This document shows, in pieces, positions 46,162-55,707 of a DNA stretch of 64,000 bases; within the stretch, counting starts at the first letter, position 1; every line of letters begins with the position of its first letter. Source of the DNA: CAIXSC01 sp046349915 (GTDB lineage Bacteria > Planctomycetota > Planctomycetia > Pirellulales > Pirellulaceae); assembly GCA_046349915.1 (NCBI GenBank), contig JAXMBL010000004.1:1364001-1428000 (forward strand), given 5' to 3'. The notes below the pieces were generated by a model. The model saw only the letters and a program-made list of their open reading frames with translations. It made no database searches and was not told the origin of the DNA. Position numbers and translations under genes: made by a program.

Positions 46162-49100
46162 ATGCTCAAGGCACTCGAACTCTGCGGATTCAAGAGTTTC
46201 GCCGACAGGACTCGGTTTGAGTTTCCCGAGGGGATCACGGTCGTCGTGGGCCCCAATGGTTCGGGAAAATCGAACGTCGTCGACGCGATCAAGTGGGTAT
46301 TGGGCGAGCAGAGCGCGAAGAGTTTGCGCGGCCAGGACATGGCCGACGTGATTTTCAAGGGCTCGGGGTCGGGTGGTCGCAAGCCGGCGAACGCGGCGGA
46401 AGCGACGATCATTTTCGACAATTCCGATCATCGTCTGCCGATCGACGCGCCCGAAGTCCATGTGACTCGGCGAGTCTACCGGGGCGGCGAAGGCGAGTAT
46501 TTGATCAATCGGCAACCGTGCCGCCTGCGCGACATCAAGGACTTGTTTCGCGGCACGGGGGTCGGAGTCGATGCGTACAGCTTGATCGAACAAGGCAAAG
46601 TCGATCGCTTGCTGCAGGCCTCTCCCAAGGATCGCCGCGCGATGTTCGAGGAAGCGGCGGGCATCAGCCGCTTCAAAGCCAAGAAAGTCGAGGCTCAACG
46701 CCGTCTGGAACGCGTCGAGCAAAATCTGCTGCGACTCTCGGACATCGTCGAAGAGGTCGACAATCGTCTGCGCAGCGTGCGAGCTCAGGCCGCGAAAGCC
46801 AAGCGATATCGAGAGTACAGCGACCGTCTGCAAGAGTTGCGCACTCAAGTTGGCATGTCGGACTGGCACAAACTGTCCGAACAACTCGCGGAACTTGAGC
46901 GGCACCTTCGCTCACTGCGAGATGAATCAGAGCAATTGACCGCGCATGTCGAGCTCGTCGAAGCTCGCCAGCTCGCGGCCGAAACCGAACTCGCCCTCTC
47001 CTCGGAATCGCATCGCGAAGTGGAGACGCGAGTCTCCCGCGTGCGCGAACGGATGGTGTCCCTGGAGGCGGCTTGCGAACAACAGCGGGGACGCTGTCGC
47101 GAATTATCGACCGAGGAATCGCGGCAGCAGGAGCAGATTTTCCAATACTGTCGGCAAACCGCCGAGTTGCAGCGGCGACGCGGCGAGTCCTTGCAGCAGT
47201 GGCGGGAATCGGAGCGAGAGCGCGAGGAACATGCTCGCGGGGTGCGTGAACGCGAGTCCCGGCTAACCGCGTTAAATCTCGAGGTCGAACAGCGTCGCGA
47301 CTTGTTGGAATCGTTGCGAGGCGAGCAAGTCGCGCAATTGCGCCAAGCGGCGACGCTCAGTAACGAATCGAGCGGGTATCGCTCTCAGTTGGCCGTACTG
47401 GCCGAGACCGCTCAACGCTGCCGACAGCGGCTCGAAGAACTCGATGCGATGATCGCCGAGCAATCGGAAGAGCTGGCTCGAGCCAAGGCGATTGAATTGG
47501 AGTTGGAGCAGACAGCGGGCGATTGCCTGAGGCTGTTGGAAGCCGCGCAGCGCGAGGTAGCCGAAAACCGCCGCGTGCAAGCTCGACGCCAACAAGAAAT
47601 CGCGGAGATGTCCGGCGTGCTGACGGGAGTCCGCGAGCGGATCGCGATGCTGGAGGACTGGGAAGCTCGTCGGGATGGCGTCGGGTCTGGAGTCAAGGAG
47701 GTCCTGGCGTTCGCTCGCCAGAGTCCTCAAGGGGCGTTCGCGGAAGTACGAGGATTGGTCGCTGACTTTGTCCAAGCGGGCGTGGAGTTGGCGCCGTTGG
47801 TCGACGTGGCGCTGGGCGATTTCGCTCAGTATGTGCTGGTCGAAGGCCCGCGACTTTTGGAGCAAGTGACGCTTGGCGCCTTTCGCCCCTCGGCCCGAGT
47901 CGGTTTCGTGCGACTCGATGGACGTCGCGATCCCCGCCGTGATGAACTGAATTCGCCGCAGTTGGAGTTGCAACGAGGGGTGATTGGTCGAGCGGATCGA
48001 CTGATCGAGACTCCGCCCGAGGTGGCGCCGATCCTGCATCGAGTGCTGGGGGATACGTGGTTCGTCGACGATTTGTCGACCGCCTTATCGTTGCAGGAAG
48101 GGCCAGGAGCGGGCCGTCGCTTTGTGACTCGCGCCGGACAGATTCTCGAATCGGATGGAGCGATCGTGGCTGGCCCGCGGCAAGCCGCCGTGGGGTTGAT
48201 CTCGCGTCGCAGTGAACTCCGGGACTTGCGACAGCGAGCCGTGGTGCTGGAGACGCAGATCTCGGGTGGGCAACGAGAAGTCCTGCGCTTGCAAGAGAAC
48301 ATCGACTTGCAAGATGTGCGAGTGCGAACGCTGGCCGAACAGCATCAAAAGCTCTCGACTCAACTTACCGAACAGCACGTGAAGACTCGTACGCTGGCCG
48401 AGCAGCGGCAGCAACGACAGGAATTGCGCGAATCGACTCGCGTGGAAGCTCAGACCGCCGAGCGGCAGCACGATACGGTGGCCGTTCAGTTGGAAACGGC
48501 GGCCGCGGCTTTGGTCGCCGTGGAAGCGATGCTCGCCGGCTTGGAAGTGAAAATCAAAGAGGCCGAGGCCGCGGCTGCTCGTTCCGAAGTTGAACGTCAG
48601 GATACGTTGCGCGATGTGAGCGTGGCTCAAGTCGAGCTAGCCCGGATCGAGCAACGTCGTGAATCGTTGCGAGGGCAGTTGGAGCAAGTCGAGCGAGACG
48701 AGCAACAGCGTTTGCGATCACTTGCCGATGCTCGTCAGCAACTCGAATCGGTGATGGATCGTCGCACGCAGTCAGAGAGGCAAGTCCTGCGGGCCACGGG
48801 CGAACTGGCGGAATTGTTCTTGCAGAAAGAGATTTTGACGCGGGAAATTCGCGAGGCAGTGGCGCAGCGCGAGGCGTTGGCCGGCGAACGAGCTCGCCTG
48901 GCCGAAGAGATTCACGACGCTCGCCGCCGCCTGCGGTCGCGCGCCGAAGAGGCTCATCAGAAGGAGCTATCGCATCACGCGTTGGTGCATGAGCGTCAAA
49001 CCCTGGTGGCTCGCCTGCGAGACGACTACGGCATCGAGCTGAGTGCGCCGGATGCGGCACCCACCGCCGAGGAATTGCAGCAACGCGAGGCGATCGAGGA

Positions 49101-49794
49101 AGAGATCGCAACTCTGAGGAAGAAGATCCAGAGCATCGGCGCGGTCAATCTGGAAGCTCTCGCGGAACTCGACGAATTGGAGTCGCGATTCGGCGGCCTT
49201 TCCGGTCAGTATCACGACTTGAAACAAGCGAAGGAATCGCTCGAGAAGATCATTCAGAAGATCAACGCCGACAGTCGCCGCTTGTTCCTGGAAACACTCG
49301 AGAAGATCCGCACGAATTTTCAGACGTTGTACCGACGAGCGTTTGGCGGTGGGCGAGCGGATATTGTTTTGGAGGAGGGCGCCGACGTGCTGGAGGGCGG
49401 CGTCGACATCGTGGCGACTCCGCCAGGCAAGCCTTCGTTCAGCAATTCGCTGTTGAGCGGCGGCGAGAAGGCGTTGACGGCGGTGGCTTTGTTGTTGGCC
49501 ATTTTTCAGTTCCGCCCGAGCCCCTTTTGCGTGTTGGACGAAGTGGACGCCCCCTTCGATGAAGCGAACATTGGGCGGTTCATTGAAGTGCTGAAGGACT
49601 TCTTGAGCTTCACGAAGTTCGTGATCGTGACTCATTCGAAAAAGACCATGACCTCGGCGAACACGCTGTATGGCGTGACGATGCAGGAATCGGGCGTATC
49701 GAAGCGAGTTTCGGTGAAGTTCGAGGATGTCAGCGACGACGGCGAGATTCGACGCGAAGCGGTGGAGCGAGAATCACGGAGCGAGGCGGCCTAG
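46162..49794 (+). CDS. smc: Chromosome segregation ATPase SMC
   Basis: A 1,210-residue SMC of normal length. The N-terminal head has Walker A GPNGSGKS (residues 30-37) and the Q-loop region VLGEQSAKSLRG. Long coiled coils (about 170-500 and 680-1010) flank a hinge (about 510-670: GVGSGVKEVL, LVDVALGDFAQYVL). The C-terminal head has the ABC signature LSGGEKAL and Walker B FCVLDEVDAPFDEANI. SMC with ScpA and ScpB compacts and segregates chromosomes; scpA/scpB are not in the window. It is preceded directly by the FlgI-like/HEAT lipoprotein gene, an unusual partner. Confidence 0.97.
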   Translation: MLKALELCGFKSFADRTRFEFPEGITVVVGPNGSGKSNVVDAIKWVLGEQSAKSLRGQDMADVIFKGSGSGGRKPANAAEATIIFDNSDHRLPIDAPEVHVTRRVYRGGEGEYLINRQPCRLRDIKDLFRGTGVGVDAYSLIEQGKVDRLLQASPKDRRAMFEEAAGISRFKAKKVEAQRRLERVEQNLLRLSDIVEEVDNRLRSVRAQAAKAKRYREYSDRLQELRTQVGMSDWHKLSEQLAELERHLRSLRDESEQLTAHVELVEARQLAAETELALSSESHREVETRVSRVRERMVSLEAACEQQRGRCRELSTEESRQQEQIFQYCRQTAELQRRRGESLQQWRESEREREEHARGVRERESRLTALNLEVEQRRDLLESLRGEQVAQLRQAATLSNESSGYRSQLAVLAETAQRCRQRLEELDAMIAEQSEELARAKAIELELEQTAGDCLRLLEAAQREVAENRRVQARRQQEIAEMSGVLTGVRERIAMLEDWEARRDGVGSGVKEVLAFARQSPQGAFAEVRGLVADFVQAGVELAPLVDVALGDFAQYVLVEGPRLLEQVTLGAFRPSARVGFVRLDGRRDPRRDELNSPQLELQRGVIGRADRLIETPPEVAPILHRVLGDTWFVDDLSTALSLQEGPGAGRRFVTRAGQILESDGAIVAGPRQAAVGLISRRSELRDLRQRAVVLETQISGGQREVLRLQENIDLQDVRVRTLAEQHQKLSTQLTEQHVKTRTLAEQRQQRQELRESTRVEAQTAERQHDTVAVQLETAAAALVAVEAMLAGLEVKIKEAEAAAARSEVERQDTLRDVSVAQVELARIEQRRESLRGQLEQVERDEQQRLRSLADARQQLESVMDRRTQSERQVLRATGELAELFLQKEILTREIREAVAQREALAGERARLAEEIHDARRRLRSRAEEAHQKELSHHALVHERQTLVARLRDDYGIELSAPDAAPTAEELQQREAIEEEIATLRKKIQSIGAVNLEALAELDELESRFGGLSGQYHDLKQAKESLEKIIQKINADSRRLFLETLEKIRTNFQTLYRRAFGGGRADIVLEEGADVLEGGVDIVATPPGKPSFSNSLLSGGEKALTAVALLLAIFQFRPSPFCVLDEVDAPFDEANIGRFIEVLKDFLSFTKFVIVTHSKKTMTSANTLYGVTMQESGVSKRVSVKFEDVSDDGEIRREAVERESRSEAA

Positions 49795-50429
49795 GGCGGC
49801 GAAGCCGTTGGCGCGTTGGACGCGAATTCAGCGGTGAGAAAACCGTCGTTGTAGTTCGTTCGATAGGATCAAATGCTCGGACCGCTACGATTGCCGTGAC
49901 CGGAAGGTTCGTCGCGGCCGTTCAATCTTTCTAAAGTCCTACCCCCCGTCGAATCGAAATAATCTTTCGGATGGTCATCGCTGAGCCGCGGCGGAGACTG
50001 TCTGACAGGGGGGAAGCTTGCCGGGGACTTTACATCGTCCCTTGTAAAACAGGTGCGTCTGCCCAGCCGCGCCGGTTTTTCTGCACGTTTCTTCCCGACA
50101 CCCGGTGCGAAACTAGCACTTGCGCCAGGACGGTAGCAGGAATGCGGATTGGAACGCGTGAGACCGACACGCCCAATTCGACGATTTTTGCCAATCTCCG
50201 GACTGGTAGGTGCCGATGACGTACCTGAGGCCGTGACTCAGAAGGAACTGATCTCGGCCCAAGAAGCGAAAAACAAGTCCCGACCCAGAACTTGCCCAAG
50301 GCCGGCCCGCACCCAAGCCGGAACGATGGACCGACAACCGGCCCCAAGCAAGTAGGGACTGTCCGCTTGACGCGATGCCCTCGCTGCAAGCCCAGCAAAC
50401 TCAATGAGTGAGTAAACGGAGAGTCTGCG
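49795..50429. other. 635-base gap between smc and the HTH-receiver gene
   Basis: No RNA gene was recognised. A short frame ending at 50355 has a partly protein-like stretch (VTQKELISAQEAKNKS) but no ribosome binding site, so it is not called. AGTCCC (50277-50282) and GGGACT (50356-50361) bracket a CCGG-rich segment that could fold. The last part should hold the promoter of the regulator gene, whose start is preceded by ACGGAGAG. Confidence 0.4.
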
Positions 50430-51002
50430 ATGAAGGTCTTCACCACTGGACAGGTCGCGAAGATCTGTAAAGTAGCCCCGCGAACGGTGAGCAAGTGGTT
50501 TGATTCGGGACGCCTTAAGGGCTACCGCATTCCAGGTTCACAAGATCGCCGGATTCCGCGGGAGTACTTGATCCGGTTCCTGAAGGAACACGGGATGCCG
50601 TTGGGCGACCTGGAAGATGAGGCCATGGCCAAAGTGCTGATCGTGGCACAAGACCAGGTGCTCATCGAAAACCTGAAGCGCGAATTGCCCCTCGAACGAT
50701 CGTTCAAGGTTGCAGTAGCAGCCAGCGGATTTGAAGCCGGCATCCAAGCCGAGAGCTTCCATCCTGACTGCATCATCTGCGACTTCTCGATCGGCAAGGT
50801 CGAGTCGCTTCAGATTTGCCAGAACCTGCGGAAGAACCCGGACTTTGCCGAAACGATTCTCATCGCCCTGTTGCCGGATGACGGCAGCCCGATGAGCTTC
50901 GATCGGTCGAGCATCAATGAAACGTTCAAGAAGCCTTTCGACGCCAAATTGTTGGCCGAACGACTTCGAACCCTGATTGGAGCGAAGAAGGAACTGGTCT
51001 AG
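50430..51002 (+). CDS. Regulator with excisionase/MerR-type HTH followed by a receiver-like domain
   Basis: A 190-residue protein in the reverse order of ordinary response regulators. Residues 1-52 are an excisionase-like helix-turn-helix (TTGQVAKICKVAPRTVSKWFDSGRLKGYRIPGSQDRRIPREYLIRFL). Residues 67-185 are a receiver-like domain with Asp75 in IVAQDQ (one acid instead of the usual pair), a possible phospho-acceptor Asp118 in IICDFS, and Lys168-Pro in FKKPFD. The conserved Thr/Ser position is replaced by Ala (LIALL). Phosphorylation is therefore uncertain. No histidine kinase is adjacent. Proteins of this layout recur in planctomycetes; the targets are not known. Confidence 0.85.
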   Translation: MKVFTTGQVAKICKVAPRTVSKWFDSGRLKGYRIPGSQDRRIPREYLIRFLKEHGMPLGDLEDEAMAKVLIVAQDQVLIENLKRELPLERSFKVAVAASGFEAGIQAESFHPDCIICDFSIGKVESLQICQNLRKNPDFAETILIALLPDDGSPMSFDRSSINETFKKPFDAKLLAERLRTLIGAKKELV

Positions 51003-51102
51003 TTTCTCTTCGATGAGTTCTCGCCTGATACACCCGTCGCGGTAGACCCCCGCGCCGGTTACATATACCCTGTGAAGGGGAAGTCGATTCAATCGACCTT
51101 TG

Positions 51103-51145
51103 AAGGACTTCGGAGCGACGGCTCCGAAGTCCTTTTCTTTTTTTT
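51103..51145 (+). terminator. Intrinsic terminator after the HTH-receiver gene
   Basis: Perfect 14-bp stem (51103-51116 with 51121-51134), loop GACG, followed by TTCTTTTTTTT. It lies 100 bases after the stop and just before the convergent DUF1501 gene. Confidence 0.95.
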
Positions 51146-51153
51146 AGGGCCGC

Positions 51154-52464
51154 TTAGGCCAGCAGAGTCGAGATTGGCTTGGCCGTGTCCACAAAGTGAA
51201 TGGGACGACCATCGTTACGCATGAAGGTGGTTTGAGGATCAATGCCCGCCAAGTGCAAGATGGTCGCGGCAATCTCTTCGGGAGTCACGGGAGAATCGAG
51301 CACTTCCGCTCCCTGACGATCCGTGGCTCCCAGCACTTGGCCGCCGCGGATGCCAGCGCCGGCGAAGGCCACGCTGCACGCGTTCGGCCAATGGTCGCGG
51401 CCGACGTCTTTGTTGATCTTGGGAGTACGACCGAACTCGGTGAGGTAAACCACCAAGGTTTCATCGAGCATCCCGCGCTCTTCCAGGTCCGCGACCAGAG
51501 CGGCGAAAGCCATGTCGAACAAGGGCACTCGCGATTTAAGCTGCGAGAAGATATCGCTGTGATGGTCCCAACTGTCTCGGCCTACGGTGACGTAGCGCAC
51601 GCCGGCTTCGACCAAGCGTCGAGCGGTCAGGCAGAGGCTTGCCATGTCATCACGCAACTTGCCGACCAAACCATAGCGTTCCTTCAAAGCGGCCGGTTCG
51701 CGTGACAAGTCAAAGGCATCGGCTCCCTGTCCACTCGTCACCAGATCGATGGCTCGCTGATCAAAGGCGTCCCAAGTTCCCCGATCTAGCTCTCTTCGCT
51801 GACCCGACAACTCGCCGCGCAGCACCAGTCGGTCTTGCAGACGCTCAAGTTCCTTGGCGCCAGCCGTTTGCAACGCGTCCTTTTGAAACCCCTTGAACGG
51901 ACCCGAGGTGGCCGGGAGCCAGCCATGTCCCAAGAATCGCGAGGTAAAGTCATTGCCGGGAATGCTGAAGAATGGGGGGAGTGGTCCCTGGGAACCGAGC
52001 TCATGTCCCACCAGGCAGCCAAGCTGAGGATTGCCCGAGGGGCCGGTGCCCGCCGTCGGCGCGGGGCGACGACCTTCGACGACATACATCGAGCCGCGCT
52101 CGTGTGCGCCTTCGGCATGCTTGAGCGAACGAACCACCGCGATTTTGTCGAGTATTCCGGCGGTACGCGGCATGAATTCGTTGATTTGCACGCCAGGCAG
52201 TTTGGTGGAGATCGGCAAGAACTCGCCGCGCACATCGGACGTCGCATCCGGCTTGGGATCGAACGTCTCGTGATGCGAAACTCCCCCTTGCAGCCAAAGC
52301 AAGATGATCGACTTGGCTTTGCCGGCGCGCCGAGTCGCTGCTTCCGTGCGCAGGGTTTCGCTGAGCGACAAGCCTAAGGAGCCGATCGCTCCCGCTTTCA
52401 AAAAGCTGCGTCGATGCAAGGCCGGCAGATTCCGGTAACTGGGGCAACCTGAATGGTGACGCAT
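51154..52464 (-). CDS. DUF1501 (sulfatase-fold) protein, Tat-exported, second copy
   Basis: A 436-residue protein with twin-arginine signal HRRSFLKAG near residue 18. DUF1501 landmarks: IILLWLQGGVSHHETFDPKPD, VVRSLKHAEGAHERG, YVTVGRDSWDHH, TEFGRTPKINKDVGRDHW, GQVLGATDRQGAEV. It is a clear paralog of the protein at 36961-38331, with the same C-terminal hallmark blocks. Unlike that copy it has no DUF1549/DUF1553 partner beside it. It follows the MFS transporter gene by 48 bases on the same strand. Enzymatic activity is inferred from the fold only. Confidence 0.9.
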   Translation of the reverse strand: MRHHSGCPSYRNLPALHRRSFLKAGAIGSLGLSLSETLRTEAATRRAGKAKSIILLWLQGGVSHHETFDPKPDATSDVRGEFLPISTKLPGVQINEFMPRTAGILDKIAVVRSLKHAEGAHERGSMYVVEGRRPAPTAGTGPSGNPQLGCLVGHELGSQGPLPPFFSIPGNDFTSRFLGHGWLPATSGPFKGFQKDALQTAGAKELERLQDRLVLRGELSGQRRELDRGTWDAFDQRAIDLVTSGQGADAFDLSREPAALKERYGLVGKLRDDMASLCLTARRLVEAGVRYVTVGRDSWDHHSDIFSQLKSRVPLFDMAFAALVADLEERGMLDETLVVYLTEFGRTPKINKDVGRDHWPNACSVAFAGAGIRGGQVLGATDRQGAEVLDSPVTPEEIAATILHLAGIDPQTTFMRNDGRPIHFVDTAKPISTLLA

Positions 52465-52512
52465 GGTTTTTTCATCTCGAAAAACGCAGCCTGTACGACG
52501 TACCCGGCAGTT

Positions 52513-54069
52513 TTATTCGGCCATCGTTTCCGGGTCCGGTTCCTTGAGGAAGAAACTGGCGATGAAATTGATCAGGTAAACCGTGAACGCAACTCCGGCC
52601 GCGGCGTAAGCAACTTTCGTAGGGGCGCTGGCGTCGCCTGGCATGAGAGTCGCCAGCCACTGAGTTACGGCGGCGAACGAGGTGCCAATCAAGCGGCCGC
52701 CGATATTCGCCGCGAAACTCTCGCCGGTGCCACGCAAGTGCACAGGGTAGACGTGGGGCAAGTAGTTGCCCCAAAAGCTGAACTGGGCGACCGTCAGGAA
52801 GCCCGCGATGATCATTCCGTACTGCAAGTAGGAAAAACTGGTCACCGCGGCCCAGCCAAAGACGATGGGCATGACGAACAGACCCGGAATCAAGAAGATT
52901 CTCAGGAGCGTACGGCGGCTGGCAATGTAGAGAATCAAGAAAGCAAGAGCTCCACGACCAAGAAGGCCGCCGATTTCCTGCATTTTGGTCGCATCGGCCG
53001 CGCGAGCTTGTTCGATGGGACCGGCGATGGAGCGAGTCTTACCGGCAATCGCGGCCGTTATTTCTTTCTCTGACTTCCCCTCGCTTGTCAGCTTCTTCCG
53101 CATTCCCTCCTGCGCCTTTTCGGGAAAGTCTTTTTCGAGCGCCGCGGCGACTTGTTGTTTCACTTCGGGCAAGCCGGGCACAATCTGCGGCATCTGCTGA
53201 ATGGCGCCGAAAGCAGCGGCAAAGCTGCATGTGAACATCAACGTCGTGACCCAAGTCGTGCGACGTAAAGCCGGTGAGAACAATTCGCCAATCGAGGGAC
53301 GACGCAAAGTTCCCGTCTCTCGCTTCTTTTGCCAGGAAGGCGACTCCGGCAAGAAAGGTCGAATGACGATCAACGGGATGGCGGGGATCAAGCCCGACAT
53401 CAACGTGTATCGCCACGGGGCATGGACGTCTTTGATCTCCCCCAAGAATGACAGGAAACCGGGCAAGTCCACCGCGGGCAACTGCAAGGCTGGCAGATAC
53501 GCGCCAAAAAGCAAAGGAGCCGGCTTGTTAACCGCCCACGCGATCGCCGCTCCGTTGGCGAACGCGACGAGCAAACCGCCGATCGAGGAGAATGCCTGGG
53601 TGAATCCGAGCACTCCTTCTCGCTGCTGGGGATCGTCGAACAATTCGGCCAACCAAGCGACCGCCGCCACGAACTCGACGCAAACACCAATGAACACCAG
53701 ACAGCGGAAGAACAGCAGCATGGTGAGATTGGTCGAGAAACCTGCCGCAAAAGCGGAGAAGGCGTACAGCAGAATGCTCCACGTCAACACTCGACGACGT
53801 CCCAGGCGATCGGTGAGGTAACCGCCCAAGAGGCCGAATACGCCGCCCGCGACCGCGGGAACGTAGAAGAGCAGCGAAAACCAGCGAGTGAATTCGGGAG
53901 TGCCGGGGCGAATTCCGCCCAACTCCATGAGCGCGGGACGGATGATCAGCGGCAACATCAGCAGTTCGTAAATGTCGAACGCAAAGCCGATCGCGGCGAT
54001 CGTGCAAATGAGCCACTGCACGCCGGTCAACGGTTTTCGCACTCGCCCAAGGGAAGACGGTTCACTCAT
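52513..54069 (-). CDS. MFS transporter with a large insert between helices 7 and 8
   Basis: A 518-residue major facilitator protein with 12 predicted helices. The loop 2-3 signature appears as GGYLTDRLGRRRV, and the sugar-porter-like PESPSW follows helix 6. Between helix 7 (about residue 270-290) and helix 8 there is a charged, helical insert of about 65 residues (VKQQVAAALEKDFPEKAQEG..., with KSEKEITAAIAGK). By normal MFS topology this would face the periplasm. The family moves sugars or organic acids with protons. It lies between a DapA-family gene and a DUF1501 gene on one strand, which would fit uptake of a sugar acid or related compound for the aldolase; that link is inferred. Confidence 0.88.
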   Translation of the reverse strand: MSEPSSLGRVRKPLTGVQWLICTIAAIGFAFDIYELLMLPLIIRPALMELGGIRPGTPEFTRWFSLLFYVPAVAGGVFGLLGGYLTDRLGRRRVLTWSILLYAFSAFAAGFSTNLTMLLFFRCLVFIGVCVEFVAAVAWLAELFDDPQQREGVLGFTQAFSSIGGLLVAFANGAAIAWAVNKPAPLLFGAYLPALQLPAVDLPGFLSFLGEIKDVHAPWRYTLMSGLIPAIPLIVIRPFLPESPSWQKKRETGTLRRPSIGELFSPALRRTTWVTTLMFTCSFAAAFGAIQQMPQIVPGLPEVKQQVAAALEKDFPEKAQEGMRKKLTSEGKSEKEITAAIAGKTRSIAGPIEQARAADATKMQEIGGLLGRGALAFLILYIASRRTLLRIFLIPGLFVMPIVFGWAAVTSFSYLQYGMIIAGFLTVAQFSFWGNYLPHVYPVHLRGTGESFAANIGGRLIGTSFAAVTQWLATLMPGDASAPTKVAYAAAGVAFTVYLINFIASFFLKEPDPETMAE

Positions 54070-54236
54070 GGCTTACTCGAAGATTCGCTGGTGGGAATGT
54101 GCACGCTTCGGTATCGATGACGCGCAGCACATCAGGGTAGGCTTGGGACAAACTGGAATTCTGATCCATGCGACCGACCGACCGCAAGTCGTCGCCGAGA
54201 AAAAACAAGGGGGTACACTCATCGACACTGATCGAC

Positions 54237-55151
54237 CTAACTGGTGGCTAACGCCTGCGCCAATAGCTCGAGCAACCGATCGACTTCGGCTTGAGTCTCC
54301 GCGTCCAGAGACCAGGAGTAGGGGTGGCGGCGCAAGTCGGTCGCAAACAGGCCGCGTTGATGCAGCACGTATTTTTCGACGGCGAGAAAACCATCGAGTC
54401 CGGCTTGAAGCTGGAGAGCGACGAGCGCGCAAATGGGGAAATAGACGCGATACGCGGTCGCATCGTCGTTCCGCTGCAACGCTTTCCATAGCGCCACGAT
54501 GCCATCCAGGAATTCCATCCCCGGCATTGTGCCAGCGATCCCGCGGCGGAAGCTGTCGATCAACAGAATTCCGCCCGATCCTTCGTAGATGCGAGCTTTG
54601 CCGCCGGTCACGTCGCGAAGTTTTGAAAGGTTGGGTCCGATGGGCGAGGCCTCGGGCTTGAACAAAATCTTCTCGGGCCCAAAGCGGTCGACCAGGCGAG
54701 CATGAACGTCCATGGGAATCGCCTTGCCCACATACCCAGAGGCGTCCTGGACGATCACGGGTAACGAAACCTGTTCCGCCAGAGTGCGGTAATACTGAAA
54801 GACCTCTTCGTCGGGGAGGGCGCAGGAGATCGGAGGAATCGCCATGACCGCATGGCATCCGGCTCGTTCGGCCTCCCGAGCATACTCGACTGCTTGTCGA
54901 GTGCTCTCGGCGCCGACGCCGGCGACGACCACGCCGCGCCCGGCGTTGATTCGCCCGAGGGCGCGGGTCAATTCGAGTCTTTCGGAGGCGGTGAGCCGCA
55001 GAATCTCGGAAACCATGCCCGAGCAGTAACCCTGGGCGCCGACCTGAAAAGCCCAATCGATCTGCCTCTCAAGGCTCGTGTAATCGATGTCGTCGTTCGC
55101 TAGGAATGGCGTATGGGCGATCGGCAGCACACCGGCGATTTCAACGTTCAT
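54237..55151 (-). CDS. DapA/NanA-family class I aldolase or dehydratase
   Basis: A 304-residue TIM-barrel protein of the dihydrodipicolinate synthase / N-acetylneuraminate lyase family. The Schiff-base lysine is K165 in ILFKPEASP and the partner tyrosine is Y140 in QDASGYVG. The usual GTTGE loop reads CSGMVSE, so it is unlikely to be the true DapA. Family members with such loops act on 2-oxo acids such as 2-keto-3-deoxy sugars or sialic acids. It lies upstream of the MFS gene (167-base gap) and 10 bases downstream of a small exported protein gene. Confidence 0.88.
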   Translation of the reverse strand: MNVEIAGVLPIAHTPFLANDDIDYTSLERQIDWAFQVGAQGYCSGMVSEILRLTASERLELTRALGRINAGRGVVVAGVGAESTRQAVEYAREAERAGCHAVMAIPPISCALPDEEVFQYYRTLAEQVSLPVIVQDASGYVGKAIPMDVHARLVDRFGPEKILFKPEASPIGPNLSKLRDVTGGKARIYEGSGGILLIDSFRRGIAGTMPGMEFLDGIVALWKALQRNDDATAYRVYFPICALVALQLQAGLDGFLAVEKYVLHQRGLFATDLRRHPYSWSLDAETQAEVDRLLELLAQALATS

Positions 55152-55161
55152 AGTACGGGTC

Positions 55162-55452
55162 TCATTGAGGTTCGTTGTTATTCCAGAGTCGGTCCAGGGT
55201 GTTGCGGATCGCGTTTTCGGCGGCGCCCTTCATCAGGTCTTGTTTGTTGGCCTTTTGGAGAGCTTCCGCCAACCCCACGTGGTCTTTCCATTCCGCGATG
55301 CCAAACTGGCGAATGTCGACATAGGAGTCGCGGAAAGTCAGGCCAGTTTTCGCCAAGAAATGATGACCATCGTCCGCTCGTACGATGTGAAAGCTCATCG
55401 AGCCATACAAGGCTGCGGCGCCACAGACGAAACCCAATACGAAATTCCTCAT
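55162..55452 (-). CDS. Small exported or membrane-anchored protein, unknown
   Basis: A 96-residue protein with a hydrophobic N-terminus (MRNFVLGFVCGAAALYGSM) that is a signal peptide or anchor, followed by a short soluble part (HFLAKTGLTFRDSYVDIRQF, AEALQKANKQDLMKGAAENAIRNTLDRLW). No family was recognised. It is preceded by a good AAGAGGTAAG site and is 10 bases before the DapA-family gene, so it is likely the first gene of that run. Confidence 0.6.
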   Translation of the reverse strand: MRNFVLGFVCGAAALYGSMSFHIVRADDGHHFLAKTGLTFRDSYVDIRQFGIAEWKDHVGLAEALQKANKQDLMKGAAENAIRNTLDRLWNNNEPQ

Positions 55453-55707
55453 CGCGGCTTACCTCTTTGGTATCTTCAGGACTTCCTTGCCAAACCCTCG
55501 CGGTCGTCACATTGACGCCATTCGGACGGCTTTCGTCAAGACGACCCTGCTTAGTCCCTGCGATCGCTACAACCGGTCCGCGACTCGGGGAGAAAACGAG
55601 AAAACCCCGTGGATTCACTGGAGGAATCATTGCGACCGCCTGACGTTCGCGACACACTTCAAGGAGTGCAAATTTCGCGGATTCTCCGACTTTCAAGGGT
55701 TATAGCC

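Noticed and set aside
50149..50355. Small frame upstream of the HTH-receiver gene
   Set aside because: The last third looks somewhat protein-like, but the start is poor and there is no ribosome binding site or similarity that I can recognise.
54073..55056. 327-codon frame on the same strand as the DapA-family gene, other phase
   Set aside because: Arg/Ser-rich shadow composition; the DapA-family frame has the catalytic Lys and Tyr.
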